Source of the DNA: Plotosus lineatus | Taxonomy: Eukaryota > Chordata > Actinopteri > Siluriformes > Plotosidae | Length of the DNA stretch: 64,000 bases | Assembly (NCBI GenBank): GCA_024760905.1 | Contig: JALRMN010000027.1 | Location: 85,001 to 149,000, forward strand | Reading direction: 5' to 3' | Shown: positions 36,651 to 48,595 of the stretch, piece after piece | How the letters are laid out: each line of letters starts with the position of its first letter | Numbering within the stretch: the stretch's first letter is position 1 | Translations under genes and position numbers: made by a program | The notes under the pieces: generated by a model | The model's database searches: none | Told to the model about the DNA's origin: nothing | Seen by the model: the letters and a program-made list of their open reading frames with translations, nothing else

Positions 36651-37690
36651 ATACTAGGAAATATGTATAAATTATGTCGCGGCACGCCGGAGCCCTCTCT
36701 TTCTTGTGGCATTCCAGAGGTGTTTTTTTCTTCGTGTGGAATGTTGGACACCGTAGGGAAGAAACCAGGCCGTGGTTGTGCCGAGGCTGGTGCTTGAAGG
36801 GCAGGCAGCGCCCCATCGTCCTTCGCCCACGTACCTCGGGGCTCCGGTAGCCTTCCCGTCCGGATGTATCCAAGCACTACACACACGACGTATTCTTGGG
36901 TCCATAGTCATCGCCGGATGTATCCACACGACGTATTCTTGGGTCCATAGTCATCGACAGAGGCGGAGAGCAGGCGGGTATATCGGGGTTCGCTGAGGGA
37001 ACTGGCCAGGACCCAGATTCGATTCATCAAACACCTAAAAATACAGGGTCCAAACACGCAAACCAACAACAAACATATACATACAGAAACAAGCATGGTT
37101 AAATACGGGGTAATCATGCTGAAAAGAGAGTGGAGGAGTCCCCAGCCATAGTTTGGACTTTCGTCGCGTCGAAGTTGGTCCGCTACATCACGCATTTTTT
37201 ATAAGTGGTGTAATTGTCCCGTGCTGGGATATATACATCCGGGGTTCCTCCATCATGGGGAAAGAGAGAGCAAACAATACATTCTTCCTGGGGTCACATC
37301 TCGTTTTACTGTGAAATTTAAATACTGCCAGAACATGTTATTTTCTGGATGACGGTAAGGTGTGCACCAACCCGGGACCACGCATAGTGGCCCGATTAAG
37401 AGCAGGGCATAAGAGGTAGACATAACTTGGATTTTAAATGGGCGTTATCCGACCCGTGTGCGAGAGGATGTGGTAGTGTACTTAGGTATCTGGATCAGGT
37501 CTAGAGGAGTAGTTCATTCACCCCAGAAAGGCTGGTATCTCGAGACCTGAAAGAGAGGTAATGAGGACAAAAATTTCACAAATACAAAGTGCACTTAATA
37601 CATCATTGCGGACTTTTCTTTCAGTCTGGTAGCATGGATCCACTGCGGAAAGAGGTCGGTTAGTATGGCGGTACGAGTAACAGCGAGTAT
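36651..37690 (-). pseudogene. ERV env remnant
   Basis: The minus strand keeps a possible env beginning (MYCLLSLP near 37280) and, at 36908-37195, the end of the transmembrane subunit. That end has a juxtamembrane WGLLHSLF block, a hydrophobic anchor (LTMLVSVCICLLLVCVFG) and a short basic tail. The surface subunit, cleavage site and fusion region are not visible, so a large internal piece is missing. Env proteins mediate entry; this one cannot be functional. Confidence 0.65.
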
Positions 37691-39535
37691 CTATGTGGGC
37701 TCACTGTAAGGGGTGTCTCTCAAAGGGGAATTTAGTTTCGCAAATTTTTTGACCAGCACCTTGTCTCCTACCTTGAAGGCATGAGTGCTTGTGTCTGCCG
37801 GGACCGAAGTATTCTGATTAGTGCGTTTCCAATAGTCATTTAAGACCTTAACAAGACCCACGGCATACTCGCTCATGTGTATATCTAAGTCTTCCGTCCC
37901 CAAAGCCTGCTTTCCCTTCCTCCAAGGAGCGGGAAAGGGTCTCCCCATTACCACTTTGTAAGGAGATAGATTCCCTAAGGCCACCTGCGAGGTCATTCGC
38001 AGATCCGCCAAAACCACGGGTAGTACTGAAACCCAATTCCTTGATCCAGTGGCGTGCATTGCCTTCCGTAATTTCCCTTTACTTGCTCTGTTTGTTCGTT
38101 CCACGATTCTGGAGGACTGAGGGTGATATGGGACATGGAAACGCCAATTGATCTTTAGCTCTTGGGCCAACAGTTGAGTGACTTTTGAGGTGAATGGTGT
38201 GCCTTTCTCCGAATCAATTCCCAATGGGAGGCCATATCTGGGAATAATTTCCTGTGATAACTTTTGAACCACTACTCGGGCATTTTCGTTCCCACATGGG
38301 AAAGCTTCGACCCACCGGGAAAATTTATCCACGATAACCAATAGATATTTAAAGGGGCCCTGTCGGGGCATGTGAGTAAAATCTATCTGCCACTCCTGGA
38401 AGGGAGTATCTGTTTTCGGCAGATGCTGATGTGATGCGTGTGGTTTGGACACATTGTTCTGTGCACAAATCAGGCATTTGTCCAGAATGCTGTGTGCCGT
38501 AGAGGCTAGTTGTCGTATACAAAAATCTTTTTCCATATCTGTCACCACCCCTCTTCGACCGCGATGTGTGGGCCCGTGAAACTCGCGGACGAGGAAAGGA
38601 AGACAGTGCGTGGGCAGACATAAGCGACCGGTCGAATCAAGTAGAATCCCATCCTCCGAGGGCTGAGAGCCATGCGAAGGCCAAAAATCAGTGTCTTCTG
38701 TGGATGCTGAGGACTGAAGGGATTTCAGATCCAAGTCAGGGAGGAGGGCGCTAAGCATGTGTGAGGTTGACACCAGTGCGGGCTGCAGGAATGGCGGCAT
38801 GGAGCCGAGCAAGGCAGCCTGTTTAGCCGCGCGGTCAGCCAAAGAGTTACCCCGTGCCTCATCAGTGTGGTCAGAGGAATGACCGTGGGTCTTTACGATC
38901 GCTAAACGGAGTGGGAGATTGCAGGACACAATAAGGTCCTGGACTAAGGTGGAATGTGAAATGGGCTTACCGTCAGCAGCAGTGAAACCACGAGATTGGC
39001 AGATACGGCCGAAATCGTGCGCCACCCCGAAAGCATAACGAGAGTCAGTGTATATAGTAGCATCCTGGTCGAAGGCGAGAGTGCATGCCCGAGTGAGTGC
39101 ATATAACTCCACTGCTTGAGCGGAATTAAAGGGGAGTGAGTACGCTTCCAAAACTTGGTCCGGTAAGGAACATACCGCGTAGCTGCAGAAGAACACTCCG
39201 TCGGAGGGTTTCGAGTATGACCCATCTACAAACAGGGAGAGACCTGTGGAGAAAGGCGTGGATAATAAGTCGGACCTAATACTGGTGTCATGGACAATGG
39301 TGTTCATGCAGTCATGTCCCAACGGTTCGCAGTCATCTTGAGCATTAAGCAGGCGCTGTAGGGCCTGGACCACGTTATCTAGGGAAGAGGAACAAGAGGT
39401 GGTTAGATTATCAGTAGCACAAAGGATGGCCTTGTAACCTGAGCGATGTTGAGAAGACATGTGTTGTGTAGACAGAGTATTAAGGATATGCCTAACCTGA
39501 TGGCTGGTGTGCAAAACAAGGCTCAACAGGGATAC
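37691..39535 (-). pseudogene. ERV pol: RNase H and integrase (RT core missing)
   Basis: An open frame of about 610 codons. RNase H has its acidic residues in LFVDGSYSKP, AVELYALTRA and TIYTDSRYAFG, with HGHSSDHTDEARGNSLADRA after. Integrase has the HHCC finger (EFHGPTHRGRRG through CLICAQNN) and a catalytic core starting WQIDFTHMPRQGPFKYLLVI. The second aspartate stands in the block GIDSEKGTPF and the glutamate in VERTNRASKGK. A C-terminal domain follows (FKVGDKVLVKKF). The frame opens at the edge of an RT deletion near 39535 and its first methionine is not a genuine start. The length of this frame without stops suggests modest age. Confidence 0.9.
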
Positions 39536-40376
39536 TAAAAAAATGCCGAGCACAGGTCAATCACAGAGAAATGGGTATGGTTGCAAGAAATGGAAGCCAT
39601 AATACAGGGCACGTCCGGGACGACCGGCGAGACTGGGATGATGAGCTCATTAATTTTTCTGAGATCCTGGGTTAGGCGCCAAGAACCGTCCGGCTTGGAA
39701 ACCGGGTTCACAGGAGTGTCATAAGGGCTTGTGCACGGCACGATGATACCCTGCTCCAGAAGAGAGGCCAAAATGGTGTCGATACCCAACATTTTTTGAG
39801 GCGATACGGGGTATTGTCGGATGTACACGGGCAAAATGTGCTTAACGGTAGCTTCATACGGAACGCAGTCCACACAACCCATGTCATTCTTATGTTCTGC
39901 CCAAAGATTGGTGGGCAGCGTGTCGAGTACAGGGGGCGAGGTGGAACTCGCCACGCATGCCGAATTAACGTTAAAAGGCATGGGCTGCGCTTGCAATGAC
40001 AACAGAGAAACAGAGGAGGTGTCGCACGTTTGAATGGTCATGCTCGAGCCCTGGAAAGAGATTTGAAACCCCAGAATGCTCATGAGATCGCGGCCCAGCA
40101 AATTAAAAGGGCATTCGGACATATGTACAAAGGAGTAGGATATTTGCAATTTATCAAGTGTAGGGTCATCAGGAAAACATAAAAGTAGGGGTGGTGTATA
40201 TGCGGGGGAGAAGGGGACCCCATCTATACCCACAGAGTTGGTAGACCTGGAGGAGACAGCACCCTGGTAGTCCCTGCCTAGGGAGGATAGGGTCGCACCG
40301 CTATCGATAACAAAAAGATATTCTACCCCAGTTAGTGACGTGGGAGAGATCACAAGCTCTTTCCCGTCAGGAGACT
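39536..40376 (-). pseudogene. ERV protease and RT start
   Basis: The protease active site is intact (YLFVIDSGATLSSLGRD), with the flap and the later NLLGRDLMSILGFQ block. The RT N-terminus follows (PVYIRQYPVSPQ, then PVNPVSKPDGSWRLTQDLRK), ending FSVIDLCSAFF. The frame stops at 39535 exactly where the palm, including the YxDD site, should follow. RT is therefore lost by deletion, not by point mutation. Confidence 0.88.
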
Positions 40377-41216
40377 AGATAAACCGTAAATTGCGCGCGC
40401 AAGGTTTTTAACGCGTCGGGATTATCCCTCCAATAGAGCGAGGAACGATAACGAGTCTGACGACGCCCCTCTTCCTCCCCGTCCTCTTCTATTTTTCGAG
40501 CAGGGTTGGGTACAGGACGGGGACCTCCACTGGTTTAGGATCAGCGGGGAGCAGCGGGGCCGTGTCCCCCGACCCTACGGGATATGGTGAGGAGCCGACG
40601 GGGGAGTCACAAAGGACAATGTTTGTACACAGCAGGCTGGACTTTTCTTTTTTTTTTGTTTTTTTTTTCTTTACTCACTAATTTAGGTTTGGGGACACTC
40701 TGAGTCACCCTCTTTGGTTCGAAGAGTTTCTTAAATTGTAACCAGTATGAGCACATTTCATACCATTTTACATAAGCCTCCTTCATGTGTTCATAATCCC
40801 AGGAGGGGTTGCCCAATCCATCATAAATTATGCATGGATGTCAGGGATCCTGCATCAAAAGTCCCCATTCGAGGGAAGTTTGGCACTTGGTCGAGTCCCT
40901 CCGTCCATCCGGCTAGATTACTAAACCATGGTTCAGTATAATAATCAAGACAACATATATTTATCCATTCCTTGGGGGTTTTCCCGGTATTAGGCTTTGG
41001 GTAGGAATTTCCCATTATTTACCCACCACCCGAAATACGTTGGCATGCAGGAATACATGTGCACCTTTTGTATCGCGCTCTTCCCAGTTATAGCAACTGA
41101 GGATAACCATCCCTTATAAAAAGGGGATAACCATCCCTTCTAAAGAAGGGGATAACAGACGCTCAGATACTTCTAACCAGGTAGTCAAACAAATCTTGTC
41201 TTACCTGATCAGGAGT
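40377..41216 (-). pseudogene. ERV gag remnant
   Basis: A matrix-type start (MGNSYPKPNTGKTPKEWINI at 41015) carries the N-terminal glycine expected for myristoylation. After a stop, GNPSWDYEHMKEAYVKWYEM (40816 down) and a proline-rich piece (APLLPADPKPVEVP) follow. No major homology region or nucleocapsid zinc knuckle is visible, so capsid and nucleocapsid are deleted. A short untranslated leader separates gag from the primer site. Confidence 0.7.
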
Positions 41217-41234
41217 ATCACGTCGGGGTCACCA
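41217..41234 (-). other. ERV primer-binding site (tRNA-Trp)
   Basis: Minus-strand TGGTGACCCCGACGTGAT is complementary to the 3' 18 bases of vertebrate tRNA-Trp, including CCA. It starts three bases inside the 5' LTR edge. Confidence 0.88.
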
Positions 41235-41237
41235 GAT

Positions 41238-41713
41238 TGTAAGAACTCTCCGTAGAGGAAGCTCTTAGATAAACCTGTTCGACCTGGATTCCTGCATCTC
41301 AACGTCTAGGAGTACTCCGGGAGCAATAGACAACGAACCACACGAGTGAAATCAGTCTGGTTTATTCATCGGAAGCTCGTCGAACACATGCAGTGTCAGC
41401 TTATTTATACAGAGGGGTGTGTGTGTGTAAAGCAATAATTCCTGTTCACAAAGCATTTCCATATGGTATGTTTGTGCCCTGCGGCACTTAACATTTGGCG
41501 AATTCCATTTCAAAGCAATTCCTCATTGTTACATTTTACTTTCACTTTTCCGAATCCCACACCCTAACCGAAACTCGAAACAGGAACACCCACCCAACAG
41601 TTTCATGTGCCTAGTGCACATGTCACAATTACAAGAAGAACAGGAAGCTTTAGATACACAGAAGTTACAATACATACATAGTTGCATCTCATTTATCCTA
41701 TCAATTTATTCCA
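41238..41713 (-). repeat. ERV 5' LTR
   Basis: 476 bases, matching 36160-36634 throughout, with scattered substitutions and small indels (for example gtgtgtgtgtaaagc against gtgtgtgcaaagc). Confidence 0.93.
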
Positions 41714-41792
41714 TCACATGTGAAATTTCCTACTGAACAAAAGACCATCTCGTCATGGAGTGTATTAAAAGTGCTAGACAGGGATCCTTGCC

Positions 41793-41795
<3 letters not shown>

Positions 41796-41853
<58 letters not shown>

Positions 41854-41854
41854 A

Positions 41855-41894
<40 letters not shown>
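41796..41894. repeat. (TC)n and (TA)n microsatellites
   Basis: 53 bases of TC followed after a short spacer by 34 bases of TA. Confidence 0.96.
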
Positions 41895-41897
<3 letters not shown>

Positions 41898-41929
41898 TGT
41901 TTATTCCGTGCCAGAACAAAATTTATTTC

Positions 41930-43700
41930 GCTCATCTTTTACAGAGTTCAGTCCTAAGATGTCCTTCATGGATCAGGTTGAGGATTTCTGATGTCAGTGC
42001 ATTTGAAATCCTGACACAGTTACCATTCATGACAATTTCTTTGGATGATTTACCAATGGCTTGGTATTCTTCCTTGTTTTTCCAGTACTTAATGAAGATG
42101 AAGTTAAACTTCCAAATATTTGTGATCTGATGATAATTTCTAGTCGCAGTTTGAATTTCTGTGAGTTCTTCAGGCCATACAGCTGGAAAAGTGGGTACTG
42201 AATGACCTTCTAACCCGACTTCCTTTGCAAGGCCAGATATTAATTTTCCCACTAAAGTAGCTCTAGACAGCGTGTCAGCAACATGTGCATGCTTGCATAA
42301 ATGAAAACGTGTACTTCTGCAGTTGAAGAAGAAATCACTGAAATGACTGTGGCTCTTTGGTACAGCAGTTTGGTTATTATAACAAGTGGCTAGTGGTCTC
42401 ATTCAAAAACAAAGTGTCAGCCATAAACTTACTGGTGAAAGCATTCACATGCAAATGTAGCAGCTACCATCTTGAGAAATGGATGATTTAAAAAAAATTG
42501 TTCTAACTAGTCCCAGTATCCTCTAGCAATCACCATACTGTTTGATATGCAAGTTCCTTCTTCAAGCGAGGTTGAAGCTGTTCCGAAACCTTCTGTGGGA
42601 GGGAGATAACAGATTCAAGCTTATGTGGTGGCCGAGTATGTACAGACAACCAATCCCTTGAAATGGAGCATTATAATTACTTAAAATACCAACTATCGTC
42701 GGGTCCTACCTTGGAGTTGGCATATAATTTTGAAGTATCAATTTCTTTCTTTTGGGGCAGTGGTGGTCTAGTGGTATAGGGCGCTGGAGCGCTGATCCAA
42801 AGGTTGGGGGTTCAAGTCCCACTCTGCACAAGGTTGTCACTGTCCCCCCCAGTGGAACTAACTGGGTTATCAAAGGTCGGCCATGTCTCTCACTGTCTAT
42901 GGTGTGAGGCATGTAAAAGAACCATTGCTGACTTTCGTCAGCGTGTTTCCGCCCTGCGATGGCCTGGCGAGCTGTCCAGGGTGTACTCTGCCCTGGCCCA
43001 AAGTTGGCTGGGATGGGCACCAGCCTCCCCGCGACCCAAATTAGGATTAAGCGGGTACAGAAAATGAACTGAACTGAATTTCTTTCTTTTACAATGCTAA
43101 AAAAATTGGATGGCTAAAATCGAGTTGGATGCTAGCTTATGAAACCAAGATTAAGTTCTGACTAAATGTTAGCATCTATAAATATAATGTTGTGGTTTGC
43201 CTTCCTGTACAAACCATTTTGGGTGCAGAATCCCCCAACTTGAATTGACAAACCAACATAAGTTGACCGTTTGATGTTATCCCTGGTTAATGTTGGCCGA
43301 TTATGAATTATTTGAAACTTCCAAGTGGAAATTACATTTGCCTGAGCTTCTATATTAATTTTGAATGTAACTTTATCCTGCTTGGTCCCCTCTGGCAATC
43401 GAACCTGCTACTGTGCATTGTCGGTTGGCAGTGGTGTCGAGTTTCAAGTGCCGATAAATAGTTCCTCTAAGTTGCCCATATAGCATCTATATTCATGCCT
43501 TGACCTCAGCCTGAGAATATTTTACCATGACCAGGGCTTCCTCACCTATGCAAAGTATCACTTTTCTTCCTTCTGTGCATGGATTCAAAGTGGTTTTGAA
43601 TACCACAAGCTCTACAGTACTTCCCAAATGCTCAACACCGGTACCCTTGTACAATTTGGACAGTTTTGGGTGTTTTAGCTACAAATATGGTCTGATAGTT
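41930..43700 (-). mobile_element. Ty3/Gypsy retrotransposon remnant
   Basis: Minus strand from the right, in collinear order: a gag zinc-knuckle trace (GKYCRACGIQNHF near 43610), protease (FKINIEAQANVISTWKFQII at 43380, the catalytic aspartate replaced), a trace of the RT start (PQKVSEQLQPRLKKELA near 42570), the end of RNase H (HAHVADTLSRATLVG near 42290), and the integrase finger (SEILNLIHEGHLRTELCKR near 41950). RT is largely eroded. No LTR was found. A SINE with a clean target duplication interrupts it. Confidence 0.75.
42754..43076 (+). mobile_element. tRNA-derived SINE inserted in the Gypsy remnant
   Basis: Head ggggcagtggtggtctagtg, B box ggttcaagtccc, usual middle and tail. A perfect 14-base duplication, aatttctttctttt, flanks it (42740-42753 and 43077-43090). 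About 20 bases of the middle are missing compared with the copy at 13574. Confidence 0.93.
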
Positions 43701-43753
43701 ATTTCTTCCAAGTCATGTTTGGAACTACATGTGATTTGGTTCTGCCATTGTCA

Positions 43754-46700
43754 GGTATCTGCGCAGTACCCTAAGTCCACTGTGGAGAGGGTGAAGAGGA
43801 AAGGGAGGCCATTTGGGGAAAATGGCCGGCACACAGCAAATAACTTTTACCTCTACACCAAGGAGCAGTGGACAGTGATTTGGACTGACCAGATGCTGTC
43901 CAAGTAAGAGGATTTCCCTCGGGGTGTGTGTCATAATGACTTCACTTGGGTTAGCACTCCTACACCACCTCTCACTACAAAAAGTTCACAAAGTAAATAT
44001 AGCCGGACTGATAACTCTGATAATGATCTCAGCATGATTAATGGACAAACATTGTAAAATGGAACTGTGGTATACAAACACCCAGAGCCGAAGAGCCAAA
44101 AAGGATGATCTTAAAGGTAGAATAGCATTAGCTGGGACTAAGCCAGATATCATCATAGTGACGGAATCCAAGCTTAAACCATCGGTCCCAGACAACAGAC
44201 TTGATATCAGCACTGATGGTTATACCATCGAACACAGGGACAGAGACAATGGAAAATGCTGGGGTGGTTGCATGATCTACTATAAGAATAGCATTGCTCT
44301 ACACAGGAAACAGGACTTGGAGCCTGCTGAGTATGAAATTATGAGCTTTGCAATCAAACTAGACTCAGGAATTATCCTAATGTCACTACTCTATCAACCT
44401 CCAGGAAAGAGTAAAGCAGATTGTGGTCCAATGGATTGGTACATTGAAAACCATGATCACCTCTGCTCTAAAACAAAAGCCACTGCAACAATTCTAGCAG
44501 GTGACGATAATGCTCAACATAAGGGATGGCTGCATAGCAGGGTAACGGATCTCCCTGGCAGGCACGCTCTCACATTCTGCACCACACATGGACTTTCACA
44601 GCTGGTCAATGGATCTACACACATAAAGGGAATAGACTAGACCTGTTCATGTGTGATAAATCAAACTTGTGCTCGGAGGTTAAAATATCAGCTCAGGTGG
44701 GTAAATCAGACCATATACTCCTAAGCACATCAGTTGATCTCAACCCTGTGCAAGAGAGACCAGCTCACAGGACAGTATGGATATACTCCAAACCTGACTG
44801 GAACAATCTCAGAAATGAACTTGTTGGTATCCATTGGAACCAAATACTTGACTCAAGCAATCCAGAAGGTTCATGTTCTCAAGTGTCTAACATCATACAG
44901 AAAGCAATGAAACACTGTATACCTAGGTAAATCTCATACATTTCATTGGGAAACCTGAGTGGTATAATGATCTTGTGAAAAGGCACAGCTCAAGAAACTC
45001 AAACTTGGAATCAATACAAAGCAAACAAAACCCCAGGTATAAACAGGCTAAAATGAGTACACCTACATCTCCCGCAAAGCCATGAATGACCATAAAAACA
45101 GAGTCAGGGAAAAAATGACACCAGGGCTTAAGAAAGGGAGTAAGTCCTGGTGGTGGACAGTCAAGAAACTCATGGGCAAAGGAGGCAAGTGTGATATCCC
45201 TCTCCTGAGTTCAGACAGTGCGACATTCATACACTCTAAAGAGAAAGCTGACTGTTTTGCAGATATCTTCGCAGAGAAATCAACCATACCTGAAGCTGAG
45301 AATGACAGAGACAAAGCAACTGGACCAGACTCCATCCCTGTCAGAGTGTTAAAGCAGGCTGCACCTGAGCTCGTCAAACCTCTCACCAGACTCTTTCAGC
45401 TGCTGATGGAAAAACATTACATGCCAAGACAATGGAAGATTGCTCATGTCATATCTTGTTACAAAAAGAAAAGCAAACATGACCAAAATAATTACAGACC
45501 AGTCTCCCTCCTTAGCATCATAAGCAAGGGGATGGAAGCTCTTATCAACAAGGCCCTGTGAAAGTACATCAACAAGCCAACCTCATCTCTGATAAACAAT
45601 TCGGCTTCAGAGCTGGGCACTCCACAGCCGATGCACTGACATATGTCACCCAAAATCTGCATGATTCAAAGGACAAGAAGTATGAAAGCAGACTCGTATG
45701 CCTGGACATTAGTGGAACATTTGACAGAGTGTGGCATAGAGCTTAATAGCTAAGCTTGAGGCCCTTGGCCTTAAAGGTGTACATCTGAAATGGATAGAAG
45801 ACTATCTGACAGACAGGGAGCTGAAAGTAACCATCAATGGGAAAGAATCAAGTGCCACGGCCACCAATGCTGAAGTTCCTCAAGGGTCAATCCTTGGTTC
45901 ATTGCTGTTCATCATTTACATTGATGAACTTCCAGAGAAACTGACCAGTGTAGCTATACTCTACACAGATGACTCGTCTGTCCTGGCCTCATAAGAGACA
46001 AACAGCAAAGAGGCTCAGTAGCCGAGTCCCGAAACAAGGATCTGCGGGAATTCCAGCTATGGGCAAGCACATGGAATGAGCTCTTCAAGGCAGCTAAATG
46101 CAAAAGTATCACAATGCGTAGCTACAAAGATGCAGAAGGCAATCATCCAAATCTCCACTTCATGAACACCATACTTACAGAGGTGGATGAAGTGGAACTG
46201 TTGGGCATCACCCTCACATCTGAAAGAAGATGGCTGTATATGCAGGTAAATGACTGGGCTTACTAAGGAAGGTTGCACCCTACCTGTGCCCAGACCAAAG
46301 AGCTATTATCTACAAAAGCATGGTCAGGTCACTAATGGAATATGCCTCAACAGTCTGCATGGAGCCTCTCCAACCTTCCTGGCCTGGCTGGAAGCCATCC
46401 AAAGGAGGGCTCTAAAGATCATTACAAATCATTGCTCGGCTGATAACTGAATACAACCACAGGAGCAAAGGAGAAATGCTGGAGCCCTTACCCTACTCCA
46501 TCGAATCTATCACCAAGAGGCTCCAGCATTGCTAAATAGCTTACTTCCATAGCCTTACAAAGTCTGAAGAACAACACGCCTGTCTAAATCCCTCCATTCA
46601 GCAGTCCTTGAACAACTCAAATTGAATACAACAAGCCACCAGCAATCATTCCTTCCATCCACAGTACAGTTGTGGAACACCCTCCCCCAATATATACTGA

Positions 46701-46815
46701 ATACCAAAGATAGACAGAAATTCAAGATTGAAGTCAATGCCCACCTCGATGCCTTTTGTCGGTGCTCAATCAGTCACTGACAGTCCAGCTGCTAATACTT
46801 AGGTATGGGATCTAC
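43754..46815 (+). mobile_element. LINE D (Jockey-like, APE endonuclease plus RT), inactivated
   Basis: Plus strand. A first frame (43754-44056, one internal stop; FGENGRHTANNFYLYTKEQW) may be ORF1. The endonuclease follows at 44041-44930 (IIIVTESKLKPSVPDNRLDI, then LAGDDNAQHKGWLHSRVTDL, GKSDHILLST), with one frameshift near 44637. The RT follows (KATGPDSIPVRVLKQAAPEL, NNYRPVSLLSIISKGMEALI, SDKQFGFRAGHSTADALTYV, VPQGSILGSLLFIIYIDELP, YTDDSSVLAS). It ends with LRKVAPYLCPDQRAIIYKS and QLWNTLPQYILNTKDRQKF. There are several stops and shifts after 45560. It is nearly complete. The family name is unknown. Confidence 0.8.
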
Positions 46816-46844
46816 CATTAAAAAAGTAAATAAATAAAAAAATT

Positions 46845-47165
46845 AAAAAATTGGTCCGTTGTGGTGCTCCAGCCTTGCTGACCATTAAGGAGGGTCAGCT
46901 GGATGGTGTCAAATGCATTGGAAAAGTAAACAAACATGACCCTCAAACTGTTCACCAGCAAGTCCAAGTGGGTGTAGACATCATAGATGATGCCATCATT
47001 AACCCCAAGACAGGTCTGGCAAGTAAACTGAAGGAGATCCAGTTGTGGTTTAGCCATGGGTAAGAGTTGATCCAAAATGAGTCTCTCAGAGGTCTTCATA
47101 ATATGCCAGTGCCATGGGTCTGTAATCTCGGGGTCTAATAGGGCTTGGTGTCCTTGGTACAAGAA
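46845..47165 (-). mobile_element. L2/CR1-like LINE fragment (RT)
   Basis: Minus strand: ITDPWHWHIMKTSERLILDQ, LDLLQFTCQTCLGVNDGI and VMFVYFSNAFDTIQLTLLNG. These match the first RT blocks of CR1/L2-type LINEs. A short fragment only. Confidence 0.65.
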
Positions 47166-47185
47166 TGAGGCATGACACCTTACAC

Positions 47186-47655
47186 CAGGGGTCGGAAACC
47201 TTTTTGACGAAGAGAGCCAAAAAACATACATTTTAAAATCTAATCCTCTGGGAGCCTGAATACAACTAAATGTAAAAGGACCAACAATTTTTGAGTCTAG
47301 CAAGACTCTGAATTTATTTTAGTTTTAACAACATTCTTATAACATTCTTATTCTTTCTTAAAAAGAAAAATACTTCTGTTAATGCGACTTCTGTTGCTGC
47401 ATGGTTTTGCTGATGGCTTTGTAGTCTGCTTGATACATGGCAAGGTTCAGCTTCATGCAGGTGTTTATTTAGACTTCCATCTGTTAAACATGACTGCAGG
47501 TTGATCTTGATGTTTTTCAGGTGTGAAGGACTGCTCGCATGCATATGGAGAGCCAAACATGGTCAATCCAGGCAAGACTCACATTCTGCAGTGTTTGTTA
47601 TGTGCCAGACAGCACGTTCCAAGTTTTGACAATCAGCTGGTCTGCGGGTCCGAGG
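47186..47655 (-). mobile_element. hAT-Charlie-like remnant, minus strand
   Basis: The right-terminal sequence is caggggtcggaaaccttttt at 47186. The interior on the minus strand matches 10980-11290 (PSHLKNIKINLQSCLTDGSL, then SRLQSHQQNHAATEVALT). Most of the element is missing and its far end abuts LINE B. Confidence 0.75.
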
Positions 47656-48556
47656 TCATGGGCCAGGATGTCAGCAGTGCTCCCAGTATCAACATTGGCG
47701 ACCACACCCTGGAGGTCGTGGAAAAGTTCACCTACCTAGGATCGATCATCTCCAGCAACCTCTCTCTCTAGATGTCGAACTGTGAACGTCCGTATCAGCA
47801 AGGCATCGGCAGTGATGGCCCATCTCGTGAAGTGAGTCTGGGACAACTCCATGCTACAAGTCTACAAGGACTGCGTACTGAGTACTCTCCTATATGGCAG
47901 TGAAGTATGGACCCTCTACTACAGCCAGGAACACCGGCTGAACGCCTTCCACCAATGCTGCCTTCTCAGACCACTGGGCATCACTTGGCAGGACCATGTC
48001 TCCAAACATCAACGTCCTGTCCAGCACAGATGTGCCCAACCTGACCCAGAGATGTTTGCGATGGCTTGGCCACGTCACCCTAATGGATGACAGCCACATC
48101 CCCAAATACTTAATGCACAGGGAGCTGGCTACTGGAACCAGGTCAAAGGGACACCCTCTCAGGTTCAAGGATGTCTGCAAGCGCCACCTCAATGCTGGAG
48201 GCTTCAACTCCTCCGACCTGGAGTCAGCCACCACTGACCAGTCCAACTGGTGGACCACCACCCAGGATGTCATCAAGACAGCAGAGGAGAGAAGAGACAC
48301 CTGCTGGGGTGAGAAGAGACTTTGAAGACAGCAGAGACTGGCCCCATCCCCACCACACTGCAAGGACTTTATCTGCAGCGGCTGCGACAGGATCTGCAGA
48401 TCCCGTATCGGCCTCGACAGCGATGCCTGACGCTGCACCTGCCCGACGAAAGACCCATGACACAAAACCCACCCATGATCTTTCAAGAGATCGACGGGTC
48501 CAACAATTGCAAAAATTCCTGAGCCATCTTGATTCGCTTGATTCATATTTTTGAAT
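47655..48556 (+). mobile_element. LINE B fragment, C-terminal third
   Basis: Plus strand: GQDVSSAPSINIGDHTLEVV, EKFTYLGSIISSNLSL, LSTLLYGSEVWTLYYSQEHR, RCLRWLGHVTLMDD, RFKDVCKRHLNAGGFNSSDL. It ends with a finger-like CSGCDRICRSRIGLDSDA near 48380. Several frameshifts. It starts where the hAT remnant ends, which probably reflects old rearrangement. Confidence 0.8.
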
Positions 48557-48595
48557 GAATAAAAAAGTCCTTCCTATAAATTAGCATATTGTGAT

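Larger units (their letters stand above)
36160..41713 (-). mobile_element. Endogenous retrovirus, class-I-like, internally deleted
   Basis: Minus-strand provirus with two LTRs, a tRNA-Trp primer site, a polypurine tract, a gag start, protease, partial RT, RNase H, integrase and an env C-terminus. The two LTRs differ at roughly twenty positions by eye, so insertion is not very recent. acatgt directly precedes the left LTR and lies two bases beyond the right LTR, consistent with a short target duplication. The RNase H and integrase style is gamma/epsilon-like, as in many fish retroviruses. Deletions in gag, RT and env mean it cannot replicate. Nearby SINE, (TC)n and Gypsy sequences are separate insertions. 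Confidence 0.92.

Noticed and set aside
46250..46450. A separate small gene
   Set aside because: It is the C-terminal part of LINE D in a shifted frame.
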